Below the pieces are notes generated by a model, which was given only the letters and a program-made list of their open reading frames with translations, made no database searches and was not told the DNA's origin. A stretch of DNA of 64,000 nucleotides from Cognatundibacterium curvum (GTDB taxonomy: Bacteria > Pseudomonadota > Gammaproteobacteria > Burkholderiales > Burkholderiaceae_D), in the NCBI RefSeq assembly GCF_014284235.1, contig NZ_JACOGD010000009.1, positions 1-64,000 of the forward strand, read 5' to 3'. Positions 36,334-44,554 of the stretch are shown here, one piece after another; within the stretch, counting starts at the first letter, position 1; every line of letters starts with the position of its first letter. Made by a program: the position numbers and the translations under genes.

Positions 36334-37338
36334 ATGAAAATCAAGACACTACTTTTTTCCCTGTTAACCGCCTCCCTGGTGAGTGGTGTCGCGCATGCGC
36401 AGGCTCCCATCGTGATCAAGTTCAGTCATGTGGTCGCCAGTGATACGCCAAAAGGTAAAGCGGCCGAACGTTTTAAAGAGCTGGCTGAAAAAGCCACTAA
36501 GGGACGCGTTAAAGTCGAGCTGTATCCCAACAGTACCCTGTACAAGGACAAAGAAGAGCTGGAAGCCTTGCAACTGGGCGCGGTGCAAATGCTGGCGCCT
36601 TCACTCGCTAAATTTGGTCCGCTGGGCGTAAAAGAATTTGAAGTCTTCGATTTGCCATATATCTTCCCGAATAAAGATGTGTTGTACGCGGTGACGGAAG
36701 GACAAATCGGTAAGGATTTGTTCAAAAAACTGGAACCTAAGGGGATAACCGGCCTGGCATTCTGGGATAACGGCTTTAAAGTCATGTCTGCCAATAAGCC
36801 CATCCATCTGCCATCCGATCTGAAAGGGCAGAAATTACGTATTCAATCTTCCAAGGTGCTGGACGCACAGATGCGTGCCCTGAGTGCCAATCCGCAGGTA
36901 CTGGCGTTCTCTGAGGTGTATCAGGCATTGCAGACTGGCGTAGTGGATGGTACAGAAAATCCGCCATCGAATCTGTACACACAAAAAATGCATGAAGTGC
37001 AGAAGCATGTGACGGTGACCAATCACGGCTATCTGGGCTACGCCGTGATCGTCAATAAAAAATTCTGGGATGGCTTGCCGGCGGATGTACGTACAGAACT
37101 GGATGGCGCGATGAAGGCGGCCAGCAAATATGCTAACGCGATTGCGCAACAGGAAAATGACAATGCTTTAGAAGCGGTACGTAAATCCGGCAAGACCACA
37201 GTCTATGTCCCGACTGATAAAGAGAAAGCAGAATGGCGCAAGGCCTTGCTGCCAGTGCAGAAGGATATGGAAGGCCGCATCGGTAAAGATCTCATTGCGA
37301 ATGTGAATAAGGAAGCGGTCCGTCTGGGCGCTAAGTAA
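36334..37338 (+). CDS. dctP: TRAP transporter substrate-binding protein DctP
   Basis: A 334-residue periplasmic binding protein for C4-dicarboxylates. A signal peptide covers about 1-22 (LLFSLLTASLVSGVAHA-QA). IKFSHVVASDTPKGKAAERF, LRIQSSKVLDAQMRALSANPQVL and the EVYQALQTGVVDGTENPPSN stretch with the conserved substrate-binding region are typical of DctP. GGAGACC precedes the ATG. First gene of dctPQM, controlled by the divergent dctSR. Confidence 0.93.
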   Translation: MKIKTLLFSLLTASLVSGVAHAQAPIVIKFSHVVASDTPKGKAAERFKELAEKATKGRVKVELYPNSTLYKDKEELEALQLGAVQMLAPSLAKFGPLGVKEFEVFDLPYIFPNKDVLYAVTEGQIGKDLFKKLEPKGITGLAFWDNGFKVMSANKPIHLPSDLKGQKLRIQSSKVLDAQMRALSANPQVLAFSEVYQALQTGVVDGTENPPSNLYTQKMHEVQKHVTVTNHGYLGYAVIVNKKFWDGLPADVRTELDGAMKAASKYANAIAQQENDNALEAVRKSGKTTVYVPTDKEKAEWRKALLPVQKDMEGRIGKDLIANVNKEAVRLGAK

Positions 37339-37420
37339 GCTGTTTCGATTCGTGCAGGCGTTTGCAAAAAAATCTGCAGCGCCTGCTTCTGCATGCTCCT
37401 TTCTCTGTTCAGGATACATG

Positions 37421-37972
37421 ATGAAATTTCTCAATCATCTGGAAGAGTGGCTGATCGCATCCCTGATGGGCGCTGCGACTCTGGTTACGTTCTTCGCCGT
37501 ATTGCATCGTTATCTGTCTGGCTTTGATATCCCCGTGGTACAGGATGCGCTGCTGAAAATGAATACCAGCTGGGCACAGGAACTGACTATCTATATGTTT
37601 GTATGGATGGCCAAATTCGGTGCAGCCTATGGTGTGCGCACCGGCATACATGTGGGAGTCGATGTACTGATCAATAAACTGTCGCCAACCCGGCGCAATC
37701 ACTTTGTTATCCTGGGCTTGCTGGCTGGCGCTATCTTCACCGGAATTGTCGGCACCCTGGGCGGCAGTTTTGTGTGGGAGATTGCGCATACTGACCAGAC
37801 TTCGGCGGATCTGGAAATCCCGATGTGGTGGGTGTATCTGGCTATCCCACTGGGTTCTTATCTGATGTGCTTCCGTTTCCTGCAGGTGTGCTGGACGTTT
37901 ATCAAAACCGGCGAATTGCCTAAGCACGATCATGCCCATGTCGAAGGTCTGGAAGAAGAGGTGAAAGCATGA
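37421..37972 (+). CDS. dctQ: TRAP transporter small permease DctQ
   Basis: A 183-residue four-helix small subunit (LNHLEEWLIASLMGAATLVTF opening; ELTIYMFVWMAKFGAAYGVRTGIHVGVDVL). The second ATG of an ATGATG pair (37421) is favoured by spacing from AGGA at 37411. Its stop overlaps the dctM start by four bases (ATGA), showing translational coupling. Confidence 0.9.
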   Translation: MKFLNHLEEWLIASLMGAATLVTFFAVLHRYLSGFDIPVVQDALLKMNTSWAQELTIYMFVWMAKFGAAYGVRTGIHVGVDVLINKLSPTRRNHFVILGLLAGAIFTGIVGTLGGSFVWEIAHTDQTSADLEIPMWWVYLAIPLGSYLMCFRFLQVCWTFIKTGELPKHDHAHVEGLEEEVKA

Positions 37973-39249
37973 ACGCCGCCATCATTTTTATCCTGTTGCT
38001 GGTCCTGATGCTGACTGGCATGCCGATCTCGATTTCGCTCGGTCTGACGGTTCTGACCTTCCTGTTTACGATGACACAGGTGCCGATAGAATCGGTCGCA
38101 CTGAAATTGTTCACTGGTATAGAAAAGTTCGAAATCATGGCGATTCCGTTCTTTATTCTGGCCGGTAATTTCCTCACCCATGGTGGCGTAGCGCGGCGCA
38201 TGATTAATTTTGCGGCGTCTATGGTTGGCCATTGGCACGGTGGTCTGGCATTGGCGGGTGTCATGGCCTGCGCCTTGTTTGCTGCGGTGTCCGGCTCTTC
38301 ACCTGCCACTGTGGTGGCGATAGGATCGATTATTTTGCCAGCGATGGTGAAGCAGGGTTATCCCAAGGGCTTTGGTGCCGGGGTCATCACAACTTCCGGC
38401 GCGCTCGGGATTTTGATTCCACCGTCTATCGTGATGGTGATGTATTCGGTCTCTACCAATACCTCGGTCGGGCAGCTGTTTATGGCTGGCGTGGTACCTG
38501 GCTTATTACTCGCGTTCTTCCTGGGACTGACGACCTGGTTCCTGGCCCGCAAGCATAATTATCCGCGTATGCCCAAGGCCAGCTGGAGTGAGCGTCTGGT
38601 CGCTTTCCGCAAAAGCGCATGGGGCCTGTTGCTGATCGTGATCGTGATGGGCGGGATTTATACCGGCATGTTTACGCCGACCGAAGCGGCTGCGGTATCT
38701 GCGGTGTATGCGTTTGTGATCGCGGTCTTCGTGTATAAGGACATGGGCTTGAAGCAGGTGCCCAAAGTCTTGCTGGATTCTGCCTCCATGTCGGCCATGC
38801 TGCTCTATATCATTACGAATGCGGTCTTGTTCTCCTTCCTGATGACCAGTGAAAATATCCCGCAGGCGATGGCGGGCTGGATCATGGACAAGGGTTTTGG
38901 TGTAATCAGCTTCCTGCTGGTGGTGAACATCCTGTTGCTGTTAGCCGGCAATGTGATGGAACCCTCATCCATCGTGCTGATTATGGCGCCCATATTGTTC
39001 CCGGTTGCGATGAAGCTGGGTATAGATCCGGTTCATTTCGGTATCATTATGGTGGTCAATATGGAAGTCGGTATGTGCCATCCACCGGTAGGGCTCAATT
39101 TGTATGTCGCATCTGGTATTACGAAAATGGGGATTACCGAACTCACAGTCGCCGTGATGCCTTGGCTGTTGACCATGGTGGCTTTCCTTTTATTGATCAC
39201 TTATGTGCCGCAGATCACCATGTGGCTGCCAAATCTGATTTACAAATAA
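37969..39249 (+). CDS. dctM: TRAP transporter large permease DctM
   Basis: A 426-residue large subunit with about 12 hydrophobic segments that carries out sodium-coupled dicarboxylate uptake with DctPQ. Typical motifs are GMPISISLGLTV, AIPFFILAGNFLTHGGVARR, FAAVSGSSPATVVAIGSI and GALGILIPPSIVMVMY. The operon ends at a terminator at 39275-39315. Confidence 0.94.
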   Translation: MNAAIIFILLLVLMLTGMPISISLGLTVLTFLFTMTQVPIESVALKLFTGIEKFEIMAIPFFILAGNFLTHGGVARRMINFAASMVGHWHGGLALAGVMACALFAAVSGSSPATVVAIGSIILPAMVKQGYPKGFGAGVITTSGALGILIPPSIVMVMYSVSTNTSVGQLFMAGVVPGLLLAFFLGLTTWFLARKHNYPRMPKASWSERLVAFRKSAWGLLLIVIVMGGIYTGMFTPTEAAAVSAVYAFVIAVFVYKDMGLKQVPKVLLDSASMSAMLLYIITNAVLFSFLMTSENIPQAMAGWIMDKGFGVISFLLVVNILLLLAGNVMEPSSIVLIMAPILFPVAMKLGIDPVHFGIIMVVNMEVGMCHPPVGLNLYVASGITKMGITELTVAVMPWLLTMVAFLLLITYVPQITMWLPNLIYK

Positions 39250-39274
39250 GCGTATAAAGCTATTGTAAATTTTG

Positions 39275-39315
39275 ATAAGACCAGGCTTAGCCAGTCTATG
39301 CTTGGTCTTATTTTT
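39275..39315 (+). terminator. Terminator of dctPQM
   Basis: ATAAGACCA/TGGTCTTAT arms at 39275-39283 and 39303-39311, followed by T residues. Confidence 0.85.
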
Positions 39316-39390
39316 GTTTACCACATTTTTATATGTTTTTTTAGTACTTTTACATTTCTGCAACAGTGCCGTATTTTTACTTAGTTTTTT

Positions 39391-39419
39391 TTGTCACTGG
39401 TATTTCGCCATGCTATATT
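39391..39419 (+). promoter_or_regulatory. Sigma-70-type promoter of an intergenic transcript
   Basis: TTGTCA (39391-39396), exactly 17 bp, TATATT (39414-39419). A start near 39426 would lead into the structured region that ends at the terminator at 39576-39604. Confidence 0.65.
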
Positions 39420-39425
39420 CTGCGC

Positions 39426-39604
39426 AGTTCAGAATTTCGCAGCACAGATTTATAAGGCGGTAGTGCAAAAAAACGGTACTCATACCGTACACTGAGGAGA
39501 CGCGCGTTTTTCATATAAGCTGAGTGACTGGCCCCAGGCCAGCCAACTAAACAGCCAAAAACGCGAAAAATTTTTAAAGGCGCATCGGCAGATGCGCCTT
39601 TTTT
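39426..39604 (+). ncRNA. Candidate small RNA or attenuated leader (about 180 nt)
   Basis: Downstream of a good promoter the sequence can fold into a hairpin ACGGTA-CTCA-TACCGT (39473-39488, extended by AGTG/CACT), then a long stem CGCGTTTTT/AAAAACGCG (39503-39511 with 39557-39565) enclosing CTGGCC-CCA-GGCCAG (39528-39542). Last comes a strong terminator: AAAGGCGCATC-GGCA-GATGCGCCTTT with further T residues (39576-39604). No open frame with a ribosome site is inside. It could be a free small RNA or a terminated leader of ogt-xerD, which begins 140 bp later. The first hairpin is also a weak terminator on the opposite strand. Confidence 0.55.
39576..39604 (+). terminator. Rho-independent terminator of the intergenic transcript
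   Basis: 11-bp stem with GGCA tetraloop followed by a T-run. Confidence 0.88.
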
Positions 39605-39745
39605 CTTTGTGTATTCATTCTGTAGAGTGGGCTGTTAATATATCGCTCATACCTTGCATGCTGAGCTAAGGAGCCGATCCGCTCCCGGCCCTGACTGTGC
39701 ACAGTTTCAAGCTTCTATTTGTTTTTCATCTTTACAGAACCAGGT

Positions 39746-40246
39746 ATGACAAAAGCTGAATCCGAGCTGTTCGACTCCATCATCAGCGCGCCGTTTGGCG
39801 CGATGGGCATACGTACCGCGCAAGGGGTGCTGAGCGAGCTGGTGTATCTGCCTCCGCGTTTCGCTGAAAAAGCAGCGCCGGACGCACTGAATCAGCAGAT
39901 ACATCAGCAATTGCGCGCTTATTTCGGTGATCCGCATTTTCGCTTTTCCCTGCCTTTGCAGCCGCGAGGCAGTGAGTTCCAGAACCGCGTCTGGCAAGCG
40001 ATTGCCGCAATTCCATGCGGTAGAGTGCTCACCTATGGCGAGGTCGCGCGACAAATACGCTCGGCTCCGCGCGCAGTAGGGCAGGCTTGTGGTGCCAACT
40101 GGTATCCGCTGGTGATTCCCTGTCATCGGGTGACTGCGGCCGGTGGTCTGGGTGGTTTTGCGCACCATGATGATGAAAGCGGTTTTCATCTTGGCGTAAA
40201 ACGCTGGTTACTGGCCCATGAAGGTCTCACTCAGTATGGCGCTTAA
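39746..40246 (+). CDS. ogt: Methylated-DNA--protein-cysteine methyltransferase
   Basis: A 166-residue suicide repair enzyme that removes O6-alkyl groups from guanine. The active-site motif is VIPCHRVTAAGGLGGFA with acceptor Cys, and GRVLTYGEVARQI with RAVGQACGAN forms the DNA-binding wing. The ATG at 39746 is preferred over a TTG at 39719. Its 3' end overlaps the likely xerD start, so the two are probably co-expressed. Confidence 0.92.
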   Translation: MTKAESELFDSIISAPFGAMGIRTAQGVLSELVYLPPRFAEKAAPDALNQQIHQQLRAYFGDPHFRFSLPLQPRGSEFQNRVWQAIAAIPCGRVLTYGEVARQIRSAPRAVGQACGANWYPLVIPCHRVTAAGGLGGFAHHDDESGFHLGVKRWLLAHEGLTQYGA

Positions 40247-41198
40247 GACGACTGCTGCGCTGACCGGACGTCGCCGTGGCCGGGTACCGGTGCAGACGAT
40301 AGCGCTGAGTATGACGGTACAGGCGCAGATAGACAGTTTCTGTGACACGCTGTGGCTGGAAGAGGGCCTCTCCAAAAATACGATAGAAGCCTATCGCAGT
40401 GATCTGCGTTTTTTTGCTGCTTGGTTGCAGCAACATGAAGTCAGTGATCTGTACCAGGTCGGAAGTACGGAATTAAACGCCTACCTGTCTGAAAAAAATC
40501 CTGGCTCACAATCCAGCAGTGCTAACCGCCGCCTCAGTGTGCTCAAACGCTTCTATCAGCTCGGCGTGCGCGCTGGCAGCCTGAGTGAAAATCCGACAGA
40601 AAAACTACGTTCAGCCAAAGCTGCACAAAAACTGCCCAAGTCTGTCAGTGAAGCGCAGGTGGAGGCCTTGATACAAGCGCCGGATGACAGTGCAATTGGT
40701 TTGCGCGACCGCGCAATGATAGAGTTAATGTATGCCTGTGGTTTGCGGGTCAGCGAACTGGTGCAGCTCAAAACCACCGAGGTCGGCCTGAATGAAGGCG
40801 TGCTGCGGGTCACCGGTAAAGGAAGTAAGACCCGCCTGATACCGTTTGGTGAACATGCGCGCAGCTGGTTAGAAAAATATCTGCAAACGGCACGTCCTGC
40901 CATCCTGCAAGGGCAAATCGACGATGCACTGTTTGTCACCGCACGCGGCGGCGCCATGACCAGGCAAATGTTCTGGGTGCTGATTAAAAAGTATGCACTT
41001 CAGGCCGGCATCCGTTTATCACTGTCACCACATACCTTGCGTCATGCGTTCGCCACACACTTGCTGAACCATGGTGCCGACCTGCGCGTGGTTCAGCTCT
41101 TGCTTGGTCATGCGAACATCACTACCACTCAAATTTATACCCATGTGGCTAAAGAACGCCTGAAAAAGCTACATGCGGACCACCATCCGCGTGCTTGA
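40236..41198 (+). CDS. xerD: Tyrosine recombinase XerD
   Basis: A site-specific recombinase that resolves chromosome dimers at dif with XerC. It is about 320 residues from ATG 40236 (AAGGT upstream, overlapping ogt) or 295 residues from ATG 40311, which is closer to the usual XerD length; the start is not settled. The core-binding domain (IDSFCDTLWLEEGLSKNTIEAYRSDL) and the catalytic residues are clear: Arg in ACGLRVSEL, HTLRHAFATH, LLGHANI and the nucleophile Tyr in TQIYTHV. It is a housekeeping recombinase, not evidence for a mobile element. Confidence 0.92.
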   Translation: MALKTTAALTGRRRGRVPVQTIALSMTVQAQIDSFCDTLWLEEGLSKNTIEAYRSDLRFFAAWLQQHEVSDLYQVGSTELNAYLSEKNPGSQSSSANRRLSVLKRFYQLGVRAGSLSENPTEKLRSAKAAQKLPKSVSEAQVEALIQAPDDSAIGLRDRAMIELMYACGLRVSELVQLKTTEVGLNEGVLRVTGKGSKTRLIPFGEHARSWLEKYLQTARPAILQGQIDDALFVTARGGAMTRQMFWVLIKKYALQAGIRLSLSPHTLRHAFATHLLNHGADLRVVQLLLGHANITTTQIYTHVAKERLKKLHADHHPRA

Positions 41199-41701
41199 TC
41201 TGGAATATATTTAAATTTTTCCATACGTTTTTATACGTAGTTCAGTTAAATTTTTGTAACGAAGTAAGATGTTTTTGCTGCTTTTGTTACGAAACTAATA
41301 TTAAAAAAGTAAGTAAACAGGTTTTTAACGCCCCGATTTTACAATCTGTGTTCTATAAACAACAAATTCCTAACACTATTTAAATATTGTTTTTATTGAA
41401 ATAAATATAGGATTATTTGGTTAAGTTCTGTTTAATTGCCTAAATATTTTAAGAAGAAAATCCAGCGCAAAATAAAACAAAGAATTTTATGGCACAACTG
41501 CATGCATCATTTTCCTGAGTGGAAAATTTCTGCTGAGTCGAAAACAGCAAACCCGCATAATCAGATTTCCAGAGAATTGACACAAAGTAGTTGCAGGTAA
41601 GGTAGTTGCCATAATTTGGAAGTCATTTCTAGTGCTGACTTGAGGAGAGATGCAGTCAGTGTCTGGAGCTGTTCATTTTATAAAGATAAGAAAGGTAATT
41701 C
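41199..41701. other. AT-rich promoter region upstream of the TonB-dependent receptor
   Basis: About 500 bp with low G+C and no credible gene. A perfect -35-like TTGACA is at 41577-41582, but no well-spaced -10 follows. GTAGTTGC occurs twice as a direct repeat 15 bp apart near 41588-41610. AAGAAAGGTAA just before 41702 is the ribosome site of the receptor gene. Confidence 0.45.
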
Positions 41702-44455
41702 ATGAAACTCAGCCGTTTAGCTTTGGCATTGTCCAGTATAGGATTCTGCACGATTGCCAGCTCCGCTTTTGCGCAGACAGCACTGACAAAAGAAGAGGAA
41801 AAAAAGAAAGACAATACGCCGATACAGCGTGTTGAGGTCACTGGCTCAAACATTAAGCGCGTCAATATTGAGACAGCATCGCCGGTGCAGGTGATTTCCA
41901 AGGACGAGATAGTACGTAGCGGCGCAACTTCATTGAATGACGTACTGCGTAATGTATCTGCCAATATTGGCGGTATTGATGAAAACCGTACCAATGGCTT
42001 TACCGCAGGCGCTGCTGGCTTGAATCTGCGCGGTATCGGTAGTCAGGCGACTCTGGTGCTGATCAATGGCCGTCGTCTGGCAGCCTATGCACAACCGGAA
42101 TACCAAACTACTTTCGTTGATCTGAATTCTGTGCCTATCGGTGCGGTAGAACGCGTAGAAATTCTGAAAGATGGCGCATCCGCTATTTATGGCTCTGAAG
42201 CGATGGCCGGTGTGGTCAACATCATTCTGCGTAATAACTATCAAGGCGCAGAAATCAGCGGTTCTTATGCCCAGTCCCAACGTAGTGACGGTGAACAGTT
42301 GCGTTCATCGCTCAGCTACGGTTTCGGTAGCCTGGTTGAAGATCATTACAATGTGTATGCGACTCTGGATGTGCGTCAGGTCAAGCCTATGTTTATCAAT
42401 AAACGTGATGGCTATCTGAGCACAGAAGACCTGCGTCCATATGGCTACAAAGATAACCGCTCGATTTATACTTTCCCAGGTAACATTTACTGGACCGATA
42501 AAGCGACAGGAAAATTTGTTACCCGTCCTTTGGGTAATAACTGTCCGGCAGATAGCCTGGTTCCGGCATCTACTGTATTCGGTGCCAATTCCATCGGTAA
42601 TGTCTGCGTCTACGATGATCTGAAAGACAGTAAATACAACTCTGCCGGTAAAACCGACCGCGTTGGCCTGACTTCACGCGGCACCTGGCAAATCGATTCG
42701 ACCACAGAAGCGTTTGCTGAATTGATGATCAACCAGAATAAAGCAGTGGTGTCTGGTGTACCGCACTGGTTTGCTGGCCAAAATGGTCAGCCTACACCAG
42801 CTCTTCCTATCACCCATCCACAATATCCTAAAGATCTGATTGATCCGGTCACAGGTAAAACACTGGCTGGTGGTAACGGTACAGTGCGTGTCCGTGCATC
42901 GCTGAGCGATTTCCCTGGCCAGGGTCTGGATAATACGACCTTGTTTACCCGTGTACTGACCGGTGTAAAAGGCACCTACAAAAACTGGGATTGGGAAACT
43001 GCGCTGATGTTTAACACCAGCAAAGTCGATTCCAAAGCAAGCAGCGGTATTCTGGCTACGCCATTTATCAATGCTTACAAAAACGGTACTTTCATCTTTG
43101 GAAATTCCGCTGGTAACGCGGATTTGCTCAAACAAATCGTCACTGACTCAGCCAGTAACTTTAAGTCTGGTATGTATCTGTGGGATGGCAAGCTGACTGG
43201 CGATCTGTTCCAGTTGCCAGCTGGTGCAGTGTCTGCGGCGTTTGGTGCCGAAGCACGTCGCGAAACACTGGAAGTCAATCCATCTGCTTTGTCTGTTGCG
43301 GGTGAGTTGTATCACCGTGCGCAGGAAGAGCCTGGCTATAAGCGCGCCAGAAATATCGCTTCTGTTTATACAGAATTGAATATTCCGCTTTTGAAACAGT
43401 TAGAAGCATCGTTTGCAGCGCGTTACGATAACTACTCTGACTACGGCAATTCGACTACACCTAAAGCTGGTTTGAAGTGGAGCGTCACACCTGAGCTGGT
43501 GATTCGCGGTACTTATGCAACTGGTTTCCGTGCGCCGACACTGGTGGAAAACTCTTCTCAGATTAAAAAAGCTTTCCTGTCTTATCGTGATCCTGCACGT
43601 TGTAACGATAACTTCCAGGCTGGTTGCCAATGGAGCAGTGCGTATGAAGGCGGCTCGAATCCAGATCTGAAACCAGAAACGGCAGACAGCTTTACGCTGG
43701 GTCTGGTATGGGAACCAACTAACTGGTTCAATGCGACACTGGACTTCTGGCAAATCAAGCGTAAAGATGAAATCTCTACCTTTGATCTGGCAACTGTGCT
43801 CGCTAATCCTGGTCGTTACGCCGGTAATTCTGCTGCAGTGATCACCCGTGATCCACTGACAGCTGCGGATGCTGCTGCAGGTGCGAAAGCGGGTGAAATC
43901 ACGAATGTACGCTTGTTGTTGACGAATATTGCCCAGACCCGTGTACGCGGTGTGGACATGACACTCAATGGTCGCTTCAATGGTGGTGAATACGGTAAGT
44001 TCACGCCAAATCTGAACGTGACTTACAACCACTCGTTTAAAACAGCACCTGCTCCAGAAGCGGAACAGATCGAGTTTGCCGGTACCCGTGGTCAGCCACG
44101 TGTGATGGCAACTTTGGGTCTGGGTTGGGAAAAAGCTGCATGGCGCGCATCGGTAGATGCAAACTATGTGGGCAAAATGTCAGCAAAAGACGACTTCACC
44201 CAGCCATGTACGTTTGAGCAGCAAGGTTTTGCGAATCTGTGTGGCGATATCGGATCCTTCACTACGTTCAACGTAGGCGGCAGCTATTCCGGTTTGTATA
44301 AAAACCTGAAGCTGAGCTTCGCGATCCGTAACATTCTGGATCGTATGCCACCGTTTGCGCCTAGCCCGACTTCTACTCAGGCAGTAGCTGCTTCATCGCT
44401 GCACAGCACAGTTGGTCGTTACTTCATGTTGTCCGCTGATTACAAATTCAAGTAA
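41702..44455 (+). CDS. TonB-dependent outer-membrane receptor
   Basis: A 917-residue active-transport porin. A signal peptide covers about 1-24 (ending SSAFA-Q), then a charged stretch and the plug domain (RVEVTGSNIKRVNIETASPV; LNLRGIGSQATLVLINGRRL; VERVEILKDGASAIYGSEAMAGVVNI, written here as separate motifs). The remainder is the beta-barrel, closing with GRYFMLSADYKFK. It resembles the Xanthomonas/Shewanella-like receptors for peptides or oligosaccharides more than siderophore receptors, but the ligand is not readable. It is followed by a secreted S9 peptidase, which favours peptide use. Confidence 0.92.
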   Translation: MKLSRLALALSSIGFCTIASSAFAQTALTKEEEKKKDNTPIQRVEVTGSNIKRVNIETASPVQVISKDEIVRSGATSLNDVLRNVSANIGGIDENRTNGFTAGAAGLNLRGIGSQATLVLINGRRLAAYAQPEYQTTFVDLNSVPIGAVERVEILKDGASAIYGSEAMAGVVNIILRNNYQGAEISGSYAQSQRSDGEQLRSSLSYGFGSLVEDHYNVYATLDVRQVKPMFINKRDGYLSTEDLRPYGYKDNRSIYTFPGNIYWTDKATGKFVTRPLGNNCPADSLVPASTVFGANSIGNVCVYDDLKDSKYNSAGKTDRVGLTSRGTWQIDSTTEAFAELMINQNKAVVSGVPHWFAGQNGQPTPALPITHPQYPKDLIDPVTGKTLAGGNGTVRVRASLSDFPGQGLDNTTLFTRVLTGVKGTYKNWDWETALMFNTSKVDSKASSGILATPFINAYKNGTFIFGNSAGNADLLKQIVTDSASNFKSGMYLWDGKLTGDLFQLPAGAVSAAFGAEARRETLEVNPSALSVAGELYHRAQEEPGYKRARNIASVYTELNIPLLKQLEASFAARYDNYSDYGNSTTPKAGLKWSVTPELVIRGTYATGFRAPTLVENSSQIKKAFLSYRDPARCNDNFQAGCQWSSAYEGGSNPDLKPETADSFTLGLVWEPTNWFNATLDFWQIKRKDEISTFDLATVLANPGRYAGNSAAVITRDPLTAADAAAGAKAGEITNVRLLLTNIAQTRVRGVDMTLNGRFNGGEYGKFTPNLNVTYNHSFKTAPAPEAEQIEFAGTRGQPRVMATLGLGWEKAAWRASVDANYVGKMSAKDDFTQPCTFEQQGFANLCGDIGSFTTFNVGGSYSGLYKNLKLSFAIRNILDRMPPFAPSPTSTQAVAASSLHSTVGRYFMLSADYKFK

Positions 44456-44470
44456 TCGCGATGATGTGAT

Positions 44471-44509
44471 GAGTGTCGGAGCCATACAGCTCCGGCACTC
44501 TTTTTTTTT
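44471..44509 (+). terminator. Terminator after the TonB-dependent receptor
   Basis: GAGTG.CGGAGC/GCTCCG.CACTC stem followed by nine T residues. It separates the receptor from the S9 peptidase gene, so the latter may depend on read-through or its own promoter. Confidence 0.88.
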
Positions 44510-44554
44510 CTGCCTGTTCAGTACCGGCAGAGTTATACCGAACCAGGAGACCTC

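Noticed and set aside
40236..41198. Tyrosine recombinase as a sign of an integrated element
   Set aside because: It is a standard XerD in length and motifs, with no attachment-site repeats or phage or transfer genes around it.
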